Assembly: GCA_012960155.1 (NCBI GenBank)
Contig: DUBU01000028.1
Coordinates: 1-34,958, forward strand
DNA length: 34,958 bases
DNA from: Micavibrio sp.
GTDB taxonomy: Bacteria > Pseudomonadota > Alphaproteobacteria > Micavibrionales > Micavibrionaceae
Direction: 5' to 3'
The notes under the pieces are model-generated. The model had not been told where the DNA came from. It ran no database searches and saw only the letters and a list, made by a program, of their open reading frames with translations. Below are positions 14,360-22,367 of this stretch, piece after piece (the first letter of the stretch is position 1; each line of letters opens with the position of its first letter). Made by a program: the position numbers and the translations under genes.

Positions 14360-17300
14360 ATGGCGCAAGCAGCATTAAAACTCAAAGATGTTTCTCTAGA
14401 TGACAAGTTCGAGCTAGAAGACGGTCAGGCCTTTATGTCAGGCCTTCAAGCGTTAGCGCGTATTCCGATTGTGCAGCGTCGCCGTGATATGGCAAAGGGT
14501 TTGAATACAGGCGGTTTTATCTCGGGTTACCGTGGCTCTCCGCTCGGTGCGCTTGATCGTGAACTTGCCCGCGCCAATAAATATTATGGCGATCTGGATG
14601 TTAAATTCCTGCCTGGTGTGAACGAAGATTTGGCGGCGACAGCCGTTTGGGGGACACAGCAAGTTGGCTTGCTGCCCGGCGCGCAAAAAGAGGGTGTGTT
14701 CGGTATCTGGTATGGTAAAGCGCCGGGTGTTGACCGCAGTCTTGATGTTATCCGTCATGCGAGTGCCAATGGTACAGCGCCCAAGGGTGGTGTGCTTGCG
14801 CTTGTTGGGGATGATCACGGCGCGAAGTCTTCTACGCTGTCTTGTCAGAGTGATCATGTGCTGTATGCAGCGCAGATTCCGACTCTTTATCCAGCCAGTC
14901 TTCTTGAGTTTGTAGAGTATGGTCTACTCGGTATCGAGATGAGCCGTTATTCCGGCTGCTGGACGGCGATGAAGGTGACCAGTGATACGGTGGAGACATC
15001 TGGGACAATTGATCTGTCGCGCGAGAACCGTGAGATCCTGATTCCAACAGATGACGAATACACAATGCCAACGGGCGGTTTGAATATCCGTATGGGTGAT
15101 ACGCCGCGCGATATTGACTGGCGCTTGCAGAACTACAAGCTGTTCGCGTGCCATGCTTTTGCCCGTAAGAACAAGATTGACCGCGTCGTGATGGATAGTC
15201 CGAAAGCACGTTTCGGCATTGTGACTTCGGGTAAGTCATATGGTGATGTGCGTCAGGCTCTGATTGAGCTGGGCATTACCGAAGAGGTAGCCAAGGAAAT
15301 CGGCCTGCGTGTCTATAAAGTCGGCATGATCTGGCCGATCGAGCCTCAGGGCTTGAAGGCTGCTGTTGAAGGTCTTGAAGAAGTTCTGGTCGTAGAAGAG
15401 AAGCGCGAGTTTATCGAATACCAGCTGAAGCAATATGTTTACAACTGGGATAAGCGTCCGAAGGTTATTGTCGGTAAATATGATGAAAACCAGCAGCATT
15501 TGTTGCCGCTTGAAAACGATCATTCTGTCGGTAAGGTTACTCATGTGATCGCGCAGCGCCTCAACCGTTTTTATCACAATGAACAGGTTGAAAACGCGCT
15601 TAAATATTACGAAGATTTCGCCAAGCGTGAGAAAGGCTATCTGCCGCCATCATTGCGCAAGCCTTACTACTGTTCAGGTTGTCCGCATAATACATCGACC
15701 AAAGTGCCTGATGGCAGTTTTGCAATGGTGGGGATTGGCTGTCACTATATGGTGCAGTGGATGGACCGTAACTCTGCGCTTTGTACGCATATGGGCGGCG
15801 AGGGCATTCCGTTTGTCGGCAGTGCGCCGTTCAGCCATACGAAGCATATCTTTGCCAATCTAGGTGATGGCACGTATTTCCACTCAGGCACGCTGGCCAT
15901 TCGTCAGGCGGTCGCCGCGAAGATCAATATTACCTATAAGATTTTGTATAATGATGCGGTCGCCATGACAGGCGGTCAGCATGTGGATGGCGAGATGCCT
16001 GTTTACCGCGTGGCGCAGCAATGTATGGCTGAAGGCGTGGCTAAGTGCTGGCTCGTCAGTGAGCGCCCCGAGATTTACAAAGATCGTTTCGGTCTGCCTG
16101 ACGCAGTGCCTGTTCTGCATCGCAAGCATATGGATAACATCCAGAAAGAAGCGCGCGAAACCGAAGGCACGACAATCATTATCTATGACCAAACTTGTGC
16201 CGCTGAAAAACGTCGCCGTCGAAAACGCGGCACTTATCCTGATCCTGCCAAGCGCATCTTTATTAATAAGGCCGTTTGTGAGGGCTGTGGTGATTGTAGT
16301 GTGCAGTCTAACTGTATGGCTGTGCAGCCTGTTGAGACTGAATATGGTCGCAAGCGCAAGATTAACCAGTCCATGTGTAACAAGGACTATTCCTGTCTGA
16401 CGGGTTTCTGTCCGTCATTTGTGACCGTTCTGGGCGGTAAGCCGAAGAAGACAAAAGCCGAGAATGTCGATGATGCCTTTGCCAATCTGCCTGACATCGA
16501 GGTGAGCGAGATACCGCATGATGCCTATAACATTATGGTGACGGGTATCGGCGGTACGGGCGTTCTGACTGTGGGGGCGCTGCTTGGTATGGCGGCGCAT
16601 TTGGAAGACAAGCATTGCCGCATTCTGGATCAGACGGGTCTGGCACAAAAGGGTGGTGAGGTTCTGTCTCACGTTCGTTTGGCGCATAACCGCGATGAAA
16701 TGCGCACGGGTCACATTAATACGGGCGGCGCTGATTTGCTGCTGGCTTGTGATATCGTGGCCGCTGTCGGTAAGACGGCGCATGAGACACTGAATCCTGA
16801 GCGTACCAAGGCTGTGCTTAACACGAATAACACGCCCGTTGCGGCTTTCGTTCTGAATAACAGCACCGATTTCCATGGTGAGCAGATTAATGACACGATC
16901 CTGAAAGCGACAATTAAGGAGCATCAGCATTTAGTGCCTGCGACAGGTTATGCGCAAACACTTATGGGTGACGAGATTGCAACAAACGTCTTTATGCTGG
17001 GCTATGCATGGCAGAAGGGCTTGGTACCGTTGCATAAGGAATCCATTATGCGCGCGATCGAGCTGAACGGCGTGGCGATTGATGCCAATAAGCGAGCGTT
17101 TAATTTTGGCCGATTGGCCGCACATGATCCTGAGATCGTTGAAAAGATGGCTGAGTCTGTGCGCGGAGAAACAGAGGAAGAGGGTATCGCCGAAACTCTG
17201 GAAGAGCGCATTGCCAAGCGTGTCGAGTTTTTGGGCAAGTACCAAGACGAAGCATACGGCCAGCGTTACAAGCATATGGTTGAGCGTGTTCAGGCGGCGG

Positions 17301-17869
17301 AGCAGAAGACCGTTGCGAACAGCACGGCACTGGTTGAGGCTGTGGCGCGTTTTTACCACAAAGTCATGGCGTATAAGGATGAGTACGAAGTTGCGCGTCT
17401 GTTCAGTGACCCTGCGTTCAAGCAGGAGCTGGAAGCAACCTTTGACGGTGATTACAAGCTGAAGTTCAATTTGGCACCGCCTATCATGGAGCAGAATGAC
17501 CCTGCAACAGGTCGTCCGAAAAAGCGCGAGTTTGGTGCGTGGATGCTGCCTGCTTTCGGGGTGCTTGCCAAGTTCAAAGGCCTGCGCGGTACACCGTTTG
17601 ATATCTTCGGGTATCATAAGGAGCGCAAAGCGGAGCGTGCGCTGATCAAGCAGTATGAAGAGGATCTGGAATTCATTCTGGCCAATCTGAAGCCTGATAA
17701 CCTTGATCTGGCAACAGAGCTTATGAGCTTGCCCGACATGATCCGCGGTTATGGTCCTGTGAAAGAGCGTAATATGCAACAAGCGGCTATTCGCCGTGAG
17801 CAGCTTTTGTCACGCTTTAAAGACCCTAAAGCTAACGGCACGAAAGATAACAAAAAAGAAGCTGCCTAG
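14360..17869 (+). CDS. Indolepyruvate ferredoxin oxidoreductase, fused alpha-beta subunits
   Basis: The 1169 residues match the long fused form common in Proteobacteria. The enzyme oxidatively decarboxylates aryl (and possibly branched) 2-oxoacids to acyl-CoA using thiamine diphosphate and ferredoxin. In order come the N-terminal pyrimidine-binding domain (SGYRGSPLGALD, 54-65), the diphosphate domain (CSGCPHNTST; LGDGTYFHSG; ILYNDAVAMTGGQ), ferredoxin-like cysteines CEGCGDC (about 640) with CNKDYSC..FC, and the gamma-type domain GIGGTGVLTVGALLG (about 728). A C-terminal extension of about 200 residues closes it. It is a single gene with a divergent neighbour. Its last codons form one arm of the terminator hairpin. 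It probably feeds aromatic amino-acid breakdown after transamination; the aminotransferase at 21183 could supply substrates. Confidence 0.92.
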   Translation: MAQAALKLKDVSLDDKFELEDGQAFMSGLQALARIPIVQRRRDMAKGLNTGGFISGYRGSPLGALDRELARANKYYGDLDVKFLPGVNEDLAATAVWGTQQVGLLPGAQKEGVFGIWYGKAPGVDRSLDVIRHASANGTAPKGGVLALVGDDHGAKSSTLSCQSDHVLYAAQIPTLYPASLLEFVEYGLLGIEMSRYSGCWTAMKVTSDTVETSGTIDLSRENREILIPTDDEYTMPTGGLNIRMGDTPRDIDWRLQNYKLFACHAFARKNKIDRVVMDSPKARFGIVTSGKSYGDVRQALIELGITEEVAKEIGLRVYKVGMIWPIEPQGLKAAVEGLEEVLVVEEKREFIEYQLKQYVYNWDKRPKVIVGKYDENQQHLLPLENDHSVGKVTHVIAQRLNRFYHNEQVENALKYYEDFAKREKGYLPPSLRKPYYCSGCPHNTSTKVPDGSFAMVGIGCHYMVQWMDRNSALCTHMGGEGIPFVGSAPFSHTKHIFANLGDGTYFHSGTLAIRQAVAAKINITYKILYNDAVAMTGGQHVDGEMPVYRVAQQCMAEGVAKCWLVSERPEIYKDRFGLPDAVPVLHRKHMDNIQKEARETEGTTIIIYDQTCAAEKRRRRKRGTYPDPAKRIFINKAVCEGCGDCSVQSNCMAVQPVETEYGRKRKINQSMCNKDYSCLTGFCPSFVTVLGGKPKKTKAENVDDAFANLPDIEVSEIPHDAYNIMVTGIGGTGVLTVGALLGMAAHLEDKHCRILDQTGLAQKGGEVLSHVRLAHNRDEMRTGHINTGGADLLLACDIVAAVGKTAHETLNPERTKAVLNTNNTPVAAFVLNNSTDFHGEQINDTILKATIKEHQHLVPATGYAQTLMGDEIATNVFMLGYAWQKGLVPLHKESIMRAIELNGVAIDANKRAFNFGRLAAHDPEIVEKMAESVRGETEEEGIAETLEERIAKRVEFLGKYQDEAYGQRYKHMVERVQAAEQKTVANSTALVEAVARFYHKVMAYKDEYEVARLFSDPAFKQELEATFDGDYKLKFNLAPPIMEQNDPATGRPKKREFGAWMLPAFGVLAKFKGLRGTPFDIFGYHKERKAERALIKQYEEDLEFILANLKPDNLDLATELMSLPDMIRGYGPVKERNMQQAAIRREQLLSRFKDPKANGTKDNKKEAA

Positions 17870-17884
17870 TTTTGGCAGCTTCTT
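17856..17884. terminator. Perfect 11-base hairpin with the stop codon in its loop
   Basis: AAGAAGCTGCC (17856-17866) and GGCAGCTTCTT (17874-17884) are exact inverted copies around TAGTTTT, whose TAG is the stop of the upstream gene. The site lies between convergent genes and could terminate in both directions, as the arms start and end in A- and T-rich runs. The T-tract is interrupted. Confidence 0.7.
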
Positions 17885-17909
17885 GATGATCTTTATATCG
17901 ATTTGATAT

Positions 17910-18425
17910 TTACTTCAAACCTAGTGCTATTTCGGCTTCGTGTTTTTTTGTGGTAAAAGTACGTGCAAAATCTCGTGCTTCTGTGTTTCCAAACAAGCCT
18001 GCAACTTCACCGAATGCGCGACGCATTATCGATGCTACGGGGCCGCCGTGGTTAAGTATTACAAATTTGTGTTGTGTATCTATAATGCGCTTTGCGTCAG
18101 GATTTCCTTGTAACAAGTCTGATTTCAGAACATCTGCGAACATATTACTGTCAGTTTTACCCCAGTCTTTTTGGAAGGCAAGTATCAATTCCTGTTCCTC
18201 TTCAGTGATTTCTGCATCAGCGCGTGAAGGTTTGTAGCCGTTTGCGATGCAGATAATACCTAATTGTCCATTGAATACAGGCATTGTATCAAAGCGCGCA
18301 TCAATTCCTTTTCTTTTCTCAGTAGCTGTGAGGGTTTCAAAATACCCGTAGCGCTCCTCCATATAGTCAGCGAAGTCTCTTACAGCTTTAATTAGTTGTT
18401 CTTTGTTTACCATAGGCTGGGTCAT
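17910..18425 (-). CDS. Protein of unknown function
   Basis: A 171-residue soluble protein that I do not recognise. It opens with a helical part (KEQLIKAVRDFADYMEERYG). A segment GQLGIICIANGYKPSRADAEI follows, then an acidic helix (EITEEEQELILAFQKDWG), and it ends in EARDFARTFTTKKHEAEIAL. No signal peptide, membrane segment or catalytic motif is visible. A good ribosome site (AAGGGAGAG) precedes the ATG. It is convergent with the oxidoreductase, sharing the hairpin terminator. It is divergent from the secreted HExxH gene. Confidence 0.6.
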   Translation of the reverse strand: MTQPMVNKEQLIKAVRDFADYMEERYGYFETLTATEKRKGIDARFDTMPVFNGQLGIICIANGYKPSRADAEITEEEQELILAFQKDWGKTDSNMFADVLKSDLLQGNPDAKRIIDTQHKFVILNHGGPVASIMRRAFGEVAGLFGNTEARDFARTFTTKKHEAEIALGLK

Positions 18426-18507
18426 TTAGCTCTCCCTTAAATGAGTGTTTTTGTGTAGGCGCGATAGACATAAAATATTCTTCTGTATTCTGTCAAATTT
18501 TTTGGGG

Positions 18508-18535
18508 TTGTCTGCAATTTTTCATATGCTAGAGT
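18508..18535 (+). promoter_or_regulatory. Candidate promoter of the secreted HExxH gene
   Basis: TTGTCT (18508-18513), 16 bases, then TAGAGT (18530-18535) lies 32 bases before the ATG. The nonamer TGCTAGAGT around the -10 recurs upstream of prpB at 29408-29416. Confidence 0.3.
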
Positions 18536-18567
18536 TGTGCAAAATATAAAACACAGGGACGGACATC

Positions 18568-19185
18568 ATGACAAAGCGTATCGCGGGGGCGGTTACGGCT
18601 CTCTTTACTTTAGTGACAGGCAGTTTATCAGCATCGGCGCAAACGGCGTCTGATTTTAATACGGCGCGCGCCTTGCTTGATCGTGCGTCCACGATGCAGT
18701 GCCAGCTTCATGACGGTAACAGCGTGGCGGCGATGCCTATGTCAGCAGCAGGGCTATACGGCAGTTTTAATGTGCGTTTCGGCAATGCTGATTATGCAGA
18801 AGGCATGGGCTATCGGACGTTTCTTGACCTTGATCATCTGATGGGCGCTTCCCCGCAGTTGCAGGCGTTTATTGTTGAGCATGAGAATGCCCACCATTGT
18901 CTAGGACATACATACGAAGCGTATGATAAGGGGTTTATAACTCAAGACCGTCATCATGCTCATGAGCGGGCAGCGGACTGCGAAGCCATTCGCAATATTG
19001 CTTTGACGGACGGCTATCGCGGGCGTGAGACTGTGTCTGCAATTTTTGATGAACTGGCGCAGGTGAATGAACGGATTATAATTAGTTTACCAATTGCCGC
19101 AGCCGAGAGAGAAGCATTGCTAAGAGCACTTCCACAGCGTTCTGCCGATCGTAGGGCGGACGGTTTACGCTGCCCGATCTATTGA
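18568..19185 (+). CDS. Secreted protein with HExxH zinc-metallopeptidase-like motif
   Basis: The 205-residue protein begins with a signal peptide (basic MTKR, hydrophobic core, likely cut after SASA near residue 24). The mature part contains HENAHHCLGH (105-114), an HExxH zinc motif. About 24 residues later comes ERAADCEAIR, matching the ExxAD third-ligand helix of gluzincin peptidases such as M48. Two further cysteines (45 and 202) could form a disulphide. The ligand spacing fits a small exported zinc peptidase, but the chain is short and no wider family similarity is recognised, so activity is inference. It stands alone between a divergent gene and the repeat protein, which has its own promoter candidate. 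Confidence 0.65.
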   Translation: MTKRIAGAVTALFTLVTGSLSASAQTASDFNTARALLDRASTMQCQLHDGNSVAAMPMSAAGLYGSFNVRFGNADYAEGMGYRTFLDLDHLMGASPQLQAFIVEHENAHHCLGHTYEAYDKGFITQDRHHAHERAADCEAIRNIALTDGYRGRETVSAIFDELAQVNERIIISLPIAAAEREALLRALPQRSADRRADGLRCPIY

Positions 19186-19196
19186 TTCGAGATTGC

Positions 19197-19224
19197 TTGA
19201 CAGGATTAGGGGCATTGTCATACT
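19197..19224 (+). promoter_or_regulatory. Candidate promoter of the seven-repeat protein
   Basis: A perfect TTGACA (19197-19202), 16 bases, then CATACT (19219-19224) sits 54 bases before the ATG at 19279. Confidence 0.5.
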
Positions 19225-19278
19225 GTTAGGTGTGGTTTGCATATTTCTACTTCGGTTTAACTATAGAGAGGTATTGTT

Positions 19279-20706
19279 ATGCAAACAGAAAAAGAGCCAA
19301 AACTTTCAGGCCAATTTTTAACCGTTGATGATGGAGCGGTTATCAATCTTTCTTCTGTAACCAGTATGTGGCGAGATAAAGCGGGACTGTTCGGTCGCGG
19401 TGATGATCGTTTGCGTTTTTCGTTTTGTGGCGAGGATTACAAGCGCCCGATGAATGATGGCCGTATTACAGCTCTGTTTAACAAGCTGGTCGATGATGGC
19501 AGCTTTGTCGCTATAGGTGATGAGCTGATTAACACGTCCACGCTGCAAAGCCTTTGGTATGATAGTGGCAAGCTTTATTACCAGCAGGCAGGGGATGACG
19601 GCAGTGTCCGTATGCCCCCAAACGAGGCCGAGCAAATCTTTGATAAGCTGTTGGAGCAAAAGAAGTTCATGCGCATTGCCGATGAGGTTGTGAATATGAA
19701 TAAGGTCGTGAATGCATGGTTCGAGGAAGCAGGTTGGTTGTCCAGTGACAAGCTACGCCTTAACTTTATCGGTGATTCAAGTACGACAATCTATGTCGAC
19801 CAAAGGCAAGCCAAAGATGCAATGGATCAGTTTGCCAAACGTCCACATTTTGCGGAAATCGGCGGTGAGATTGTGAATGTTGCCATGGCGGGAAATGTCT
19901 GGCTTAGCGGTAAGAAGCTGCATATCTCATATCCCGGTACATCTTGCACGATCCATATGGGCAGTGAGACGGGGCGTCATTTGTACGATGTATTTGATGA
20001 AAAGTTCGGCTTCCATGAGGTTGGCGATGAATTGCTTAACGGTAATATGGTGTCGTCGGCTGATGCTACTAAGGGTGGCTGGTTTTCCAGTGATCGTGTT
20101 CGTTATAAAATTCTGCGCGATTACGGCAGTATTTCTGAAAATTATAAGGATGCCCAAAGTCTGGTCGACAGTTTTGCCGCGCAGGATAACTACGTTGAGA
20201 TTGAGGGTGATGTTTTGAATATCAACTCGCTGTCATCCATATATTACGATGGTAAGAAACTTCGCATTGCGCAGGGTACGGAAACTGAAAGTTGGCGCAT
20301 GGATCAGCTTGCGGCTGAGGAGATAATCGCCAAGGTCCTAAAGGATGAGAAGTTCGTTGAGATGGATGGTGGTGCCTATAATATTGAAATGGCTGTCGAG
20401 TATAGCTATGAGGATGGAGCTCTGCATATGAATATCGGGCGTGATACAGAGGAAATTCAAATGTCGCCTCAGCAGGCCGAGAAAATTCTGGATATCATTC
20501 GTGATTATGGGATGAAAAGGCATGAAGAGTCGTTGAAACGCCGCACGGATATCAACGAGGTAGAGGCTGATGCTGTTTGGTCACCTGATATGCTGGCAGA
20601 TTTATATGCCGAGATTTCGCGTGAGCAAAATCAAGCCATGATGAATGCCGCTGTTGTTTTGACAGTTATTAATGCAAGTAACACAACGACAAGCACAATT
20701 AATTAG
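19279..20706 (+). CDS. Protein of seven tandem small repeat domains, unknown function
   Basis: The 475-residue protein has no signal peptide. Residues 12-410 divide into seven units of 54-63 residues: 12-74, 75-128, 129-188, 189-244, 245-303, 304-357 and 358-410. Each reads roughly F-x-x-I-G-D-E-hydrophobic-hydrophobic-N, then a W/Y strand, a Leu-rich strand, a hydrophobic strand and an amphipathic helix (AEQIFDKLLEQKKF in unit 2). Units 1, 3 and 5 carry an extra AGLFGRGDD/AGWLSSDK/GGWFSSDR turn where units 2, 4, 6 and 7 have a short SGK/DGK turn. Single copies of such an IN(L)xxV domain exist as small proteins in other bacteria, as far as I recall. The C-terminal 65 residues are charged and then Ser/Thr/Asn-rich. 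A terminator follows. Confidence 0.75.
   Translation: MQTEKEPKLSGQFLTVDDGAVINLSSVTSMWRDKAGLFGRGDDRLRFSFCGEDYKRPMNDGRITALFNKLVDDGSFVAIGDELINTSTLQSLWYDSGKLYYQQAGDDGSVRMPPNEAEQIFDKLLEQKKFMRIADEVVNMNKVVNAWFEEAGWLSSDKLRLNFIGDSSTTIYVDQRQAKDAMDQFAKRPHFAEIGGEIVNVAMAGNVWLSGKKLHISYPGTSCTIHMGSETGRHLYDVFDEKFGFHEVGDELLNGNMVSSADATKGGWFSSDRVRYKILRDYGSISENYKDAQSLVDSFAAQDNYVEIEGDVLNINSLSSIYYDGKKLRIAQGTETESWRMDQLAAEEIIAKVLKDEKFVEMDGGAYNIEMAVEYSYEDGALHMNIGRDTEEIQMSPQQAEKILDIIRDYGMKRHEESLKRRTDINEVEADAVWSPDMLADLYAEISREQNQAMMNAAVVLTVINASNTTTSTIN
19312..20508 (+). repeat. Seven in-frame repeats of about 54-63 codons
   Basis: Codons for residues 12-410 hold the seven units described for the gene. Similarity is at protein level, strongest around IGDE(L/V)(I/V/L)N and the helix before each boundary. 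Confidence 0.75.
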
Positions 20707-20711
20707 GGCAG

Positions 20712-20741
20712 AAAAAACGCCGCTCTATCTGGGCGGCGTTT
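20712..20741. terminator. Bidirectional rho-independent terminator
   Basis: AAACGCCGC (20715-20723) and GCGGCGTTT (20733-20741) pair perfectly around a 9-base loop. An A-run on the left gives a U-tract for the minus-strand gene. It lies between convergent genes. Confidence 0.85.
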
Positions 20742-20752
20742 GAATTCTGTAC

Positions 20753-21103
20753 TTAGCAGCCTCTGGCTAGCGTCGGAAAGACGATGTCGTTCTTGCTTGG
20801 GCGGCCCCATGTGTGGGCTGTCCATTCTTCGAACTTGATGTCTTCTGCTTTCAATTCAACACCCAGCACTTTGGCGCGGCTTTGAATGAATTCTTCAACC
20901 AGCGTAGTTGCGACGCCGTGCATAGCATTCAGGTGGTTCAGGCGGCCAGGGTTTAATTCCTCGAATACTTCATGCGAGTTCAAGGCAACTTCTTCGGATG
21001 CCGGATCAGCAGCGTCACGGAAGTAGTGGCGGCATTGTTTCGGGTCATCATGAAGTTCGGAGCGCGTGTGGAGTCTTTTGAAAGCTTGTAGAGCGATAGA
21101 CAT
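20753..21103 (-). CDS. Small soluble protein of unknown function
   Basis: I do not recognise this 116-residue protein. It begins MSIALQAFKRLHTRSELHDD and includes HYFRDAADPASEEVALNSHEVF. The central part is helical (LNHLNAMHGVATTLVEEFIQ) and the end carries EEWTAHTWGRPSKND. It has many His and acidic residues but no known metal motif. A near-consensus promoter and an inverted repeat at the predicted transcription start lie upstream, so it appears to be strongly and separately regulated. A GAGGT ribosome site precedes the ATG by 10 bases. The bidirectional terminator closes it, so it is a one-gene unit. Confidence 0.65.
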   Translation of the reverse strand: MSIALQAFKRLHTRSELHDDPKQCRHYFRDAADPASEEVALNSHEVFEELNPGRLNHLNAMHGVATTLVEEFIQSRAKVLGVELKAEDIKFEEWTAHTWGRPSKNDIVFPTLARGC

Positions 21104-21115
21104 AGTGTTTTTACC

Positions 21116-21133
21116 TCGTGTTTGGTCAAACGT
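21116..21133 (-). promoter_or_regulatory. Operator-like inverted repeat at the predicted transcription start
   Basis: GTTTG-GT-CAAAC with partly matching flanks (CGT/GTG) overlaps the predicted start (about 21132) of the promoter at 21139-21168. A repressor site or 5' hairpin is possible. Confidence 0.4.
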
Positions 21134-21138
21134 GGCTG

Positions 21139-21168
21139 TTTATATGCTATTGGTCGTTGTTATGTCAA
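21139..21168 (-). promoter_or_regulatory. Near-consensus sigma-70 promoter of the small 20753 gene
   Basis: On the minus strand TTGACA (21168-21163), 18 bases, then TATAAA (21144-21139). The -35 box is perfect, the -10 matches five of six, and it lies 35 bases before the ATG. Confidence 0.65.
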
Positions 21169-21182
21169 TAAAAATCTGGTGG

Positions 21183-22367
21183 TTAGTCAAGGGATGCAAG
21201 GTTTTCCAGCGCTTGTGCCAGTACCGCGTGTTTTTTTGCAAAGCAGAAACGGATCAGGTTTTGCGGAGGTGTTTCGTTATCTGTGCTGTAAAACGCACTC
21301 ATGGGTATGGCTGTGACTTTGGCATATTCGGTGAGCCATTCGCAGAACTCATAATCGCTACCTTTAAAGTCGACCTTGTTTGCGATAGCCGTAAAGTCAC
21401 AGGTCAGGAAGTAGGTGCCTTTGCAGGGCAGAATGTCAAAGCCAAGCTTTGCAAGACCGTCTGCAAGGTATTGGCGGCCTTTATCCATGTCACTAACCAG
21501 CGCAGCAAAATAGTCATCATTTGCGCGCAGACCTGCGGCAATAGCAGCCTGCAGGTTTGGCGGTGTTGTGAAGGTTGTGAATTGGTGGGCGGCGGCTATG
21601 GGCTTAAGTAGGTTAGGTGCGGCGGTTATATAACCGATCTTCCAGCCTGTTAAGGAGAATGTCTTGCCCGCTGAGCCGATACGAATACAGCGATCACGCA
21701 TACCGCCCAGAGCCATAAGCGGGATGTGCTGCTCTCCGTCGAACAATAGGTGTTCATAGACTTCATCACAAATTGCGTAGGCATCAAATTCCAGAACCAG
21801 CTTGGCGATTATTTCCAGTTCATCACGGCTGAAAACCTTGCCTGCTGGGTTCATGGGGGAGTTCAGCATGATGGCTTTTGTTTTGTCAGAGAATGCTGCG
21901 CGTAGGGCTTCTTCGGTAACCGCAAAGTAAGGAGCGTTAAGGCGGACAAAGACGGGTTTGCCGCCAGCGGCGATTACTTGCTGCGGGTATGAATCGTAAA
22001 AAGGCTCTAAGATAATGACTTCGTCACCGTCATTGATCAGCGCATTACAGCAATCAAGCAATGCTTCGGTTGCGCCTGATGTTACAAGGACTTCGGTGTG
22101 CGGGTCGACATCCAGACCGTAAAAGCGCTTATTGGCTTCGGCCACAGCAGCGCGTAGATCGGGTGTGCCGAACATAGGCGGATATTGGTTTGACCCGCTG
22201 ATCAGTTCTTTTGCGGCGATCTCGCGGATCCATTCAGGGCCATCCGTGTCGGGGAAACCTTGCCCCAGATTGACGGCACCGTGTTTATTGGCGAGTGCTG
22301 AGAAAACGGCAAAGACTGTGGTCGGGATATTGTCGAATTGCTTGCTGACGGGCTTCATTAGAACCAT
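21183..22367 (-). CDS. Class I/II pyridoxal-phosphate aminotransferase, KAT/methionine aminotransferase type
   Basis: The 394-residue enzyme carries the aminotransferase signatures. AVNLGQGFPDTDGP is near residue 31, SGATEAL near 97 and NSPMNPAGKVFS near 169. CDEVYEHLLFDGEQHIPL follows near 200, and GSAGKTFSLTGWKIGY holds the PLP lysine at about 235. This pattern fits the kynurenine/glutamine transaminase and YbdL-like methionine aminotransferase group, acting on aromatic or sulphur amino acids with broad oxoacid acceptors. It could supply aryl-pyruvates to the indolepyruvate oxidoreductase (inference). The start is uncertain: ATG at 22367, or ATG at 22358, which overlaps the zntB stop as TAATG. 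It is the last gene of a tightly overlapping minus-strand operon. Confidence 0.88.
   Translation of the reverse strand: MVLMKPVSKQFDNIPTTVFAVFSALANKHGAVNLGQGFPDTDGPEWIREIAAKELISGSNQYPPMFGTPDLRAAVAEANKRFYGLDVDPHTEVLVTSGATEALLDCCNALINDGDEVIILEPFYDSYPQQVIAAGGKPVFVRLNAPYFAVTEEALRAAFSDKTKAIMLNSPMNPAGKVFSRDELEIIAKLVLEFDAYAICDEVYEHLLFDGEQHIPLMALGGMRDRCIRIGSAGKTFSLTGWKIGYITAAPNLLKPIAAAHQFTTFTTPPNLQAAIAAGLRANDDYFAALVSDMDKGRQYLADGLAKLGFDILPCKGTYFLTCDFTAIANKVDFKGSDYEFCEWLTEYAKVTAIPMSAFYSTDNETPPQNLIRFCFAKKHAVLAQALENLASLD

Noticed and set aside
16931-17782. Open frame of 283 codons on the minus strand inside the indolepyruvate oxidoreductase gene
   Set aside because: It lies wholly inside a gene with clear family motifs, has a Leu/Arg/Cys-rich shadow composition and no ribosome site.
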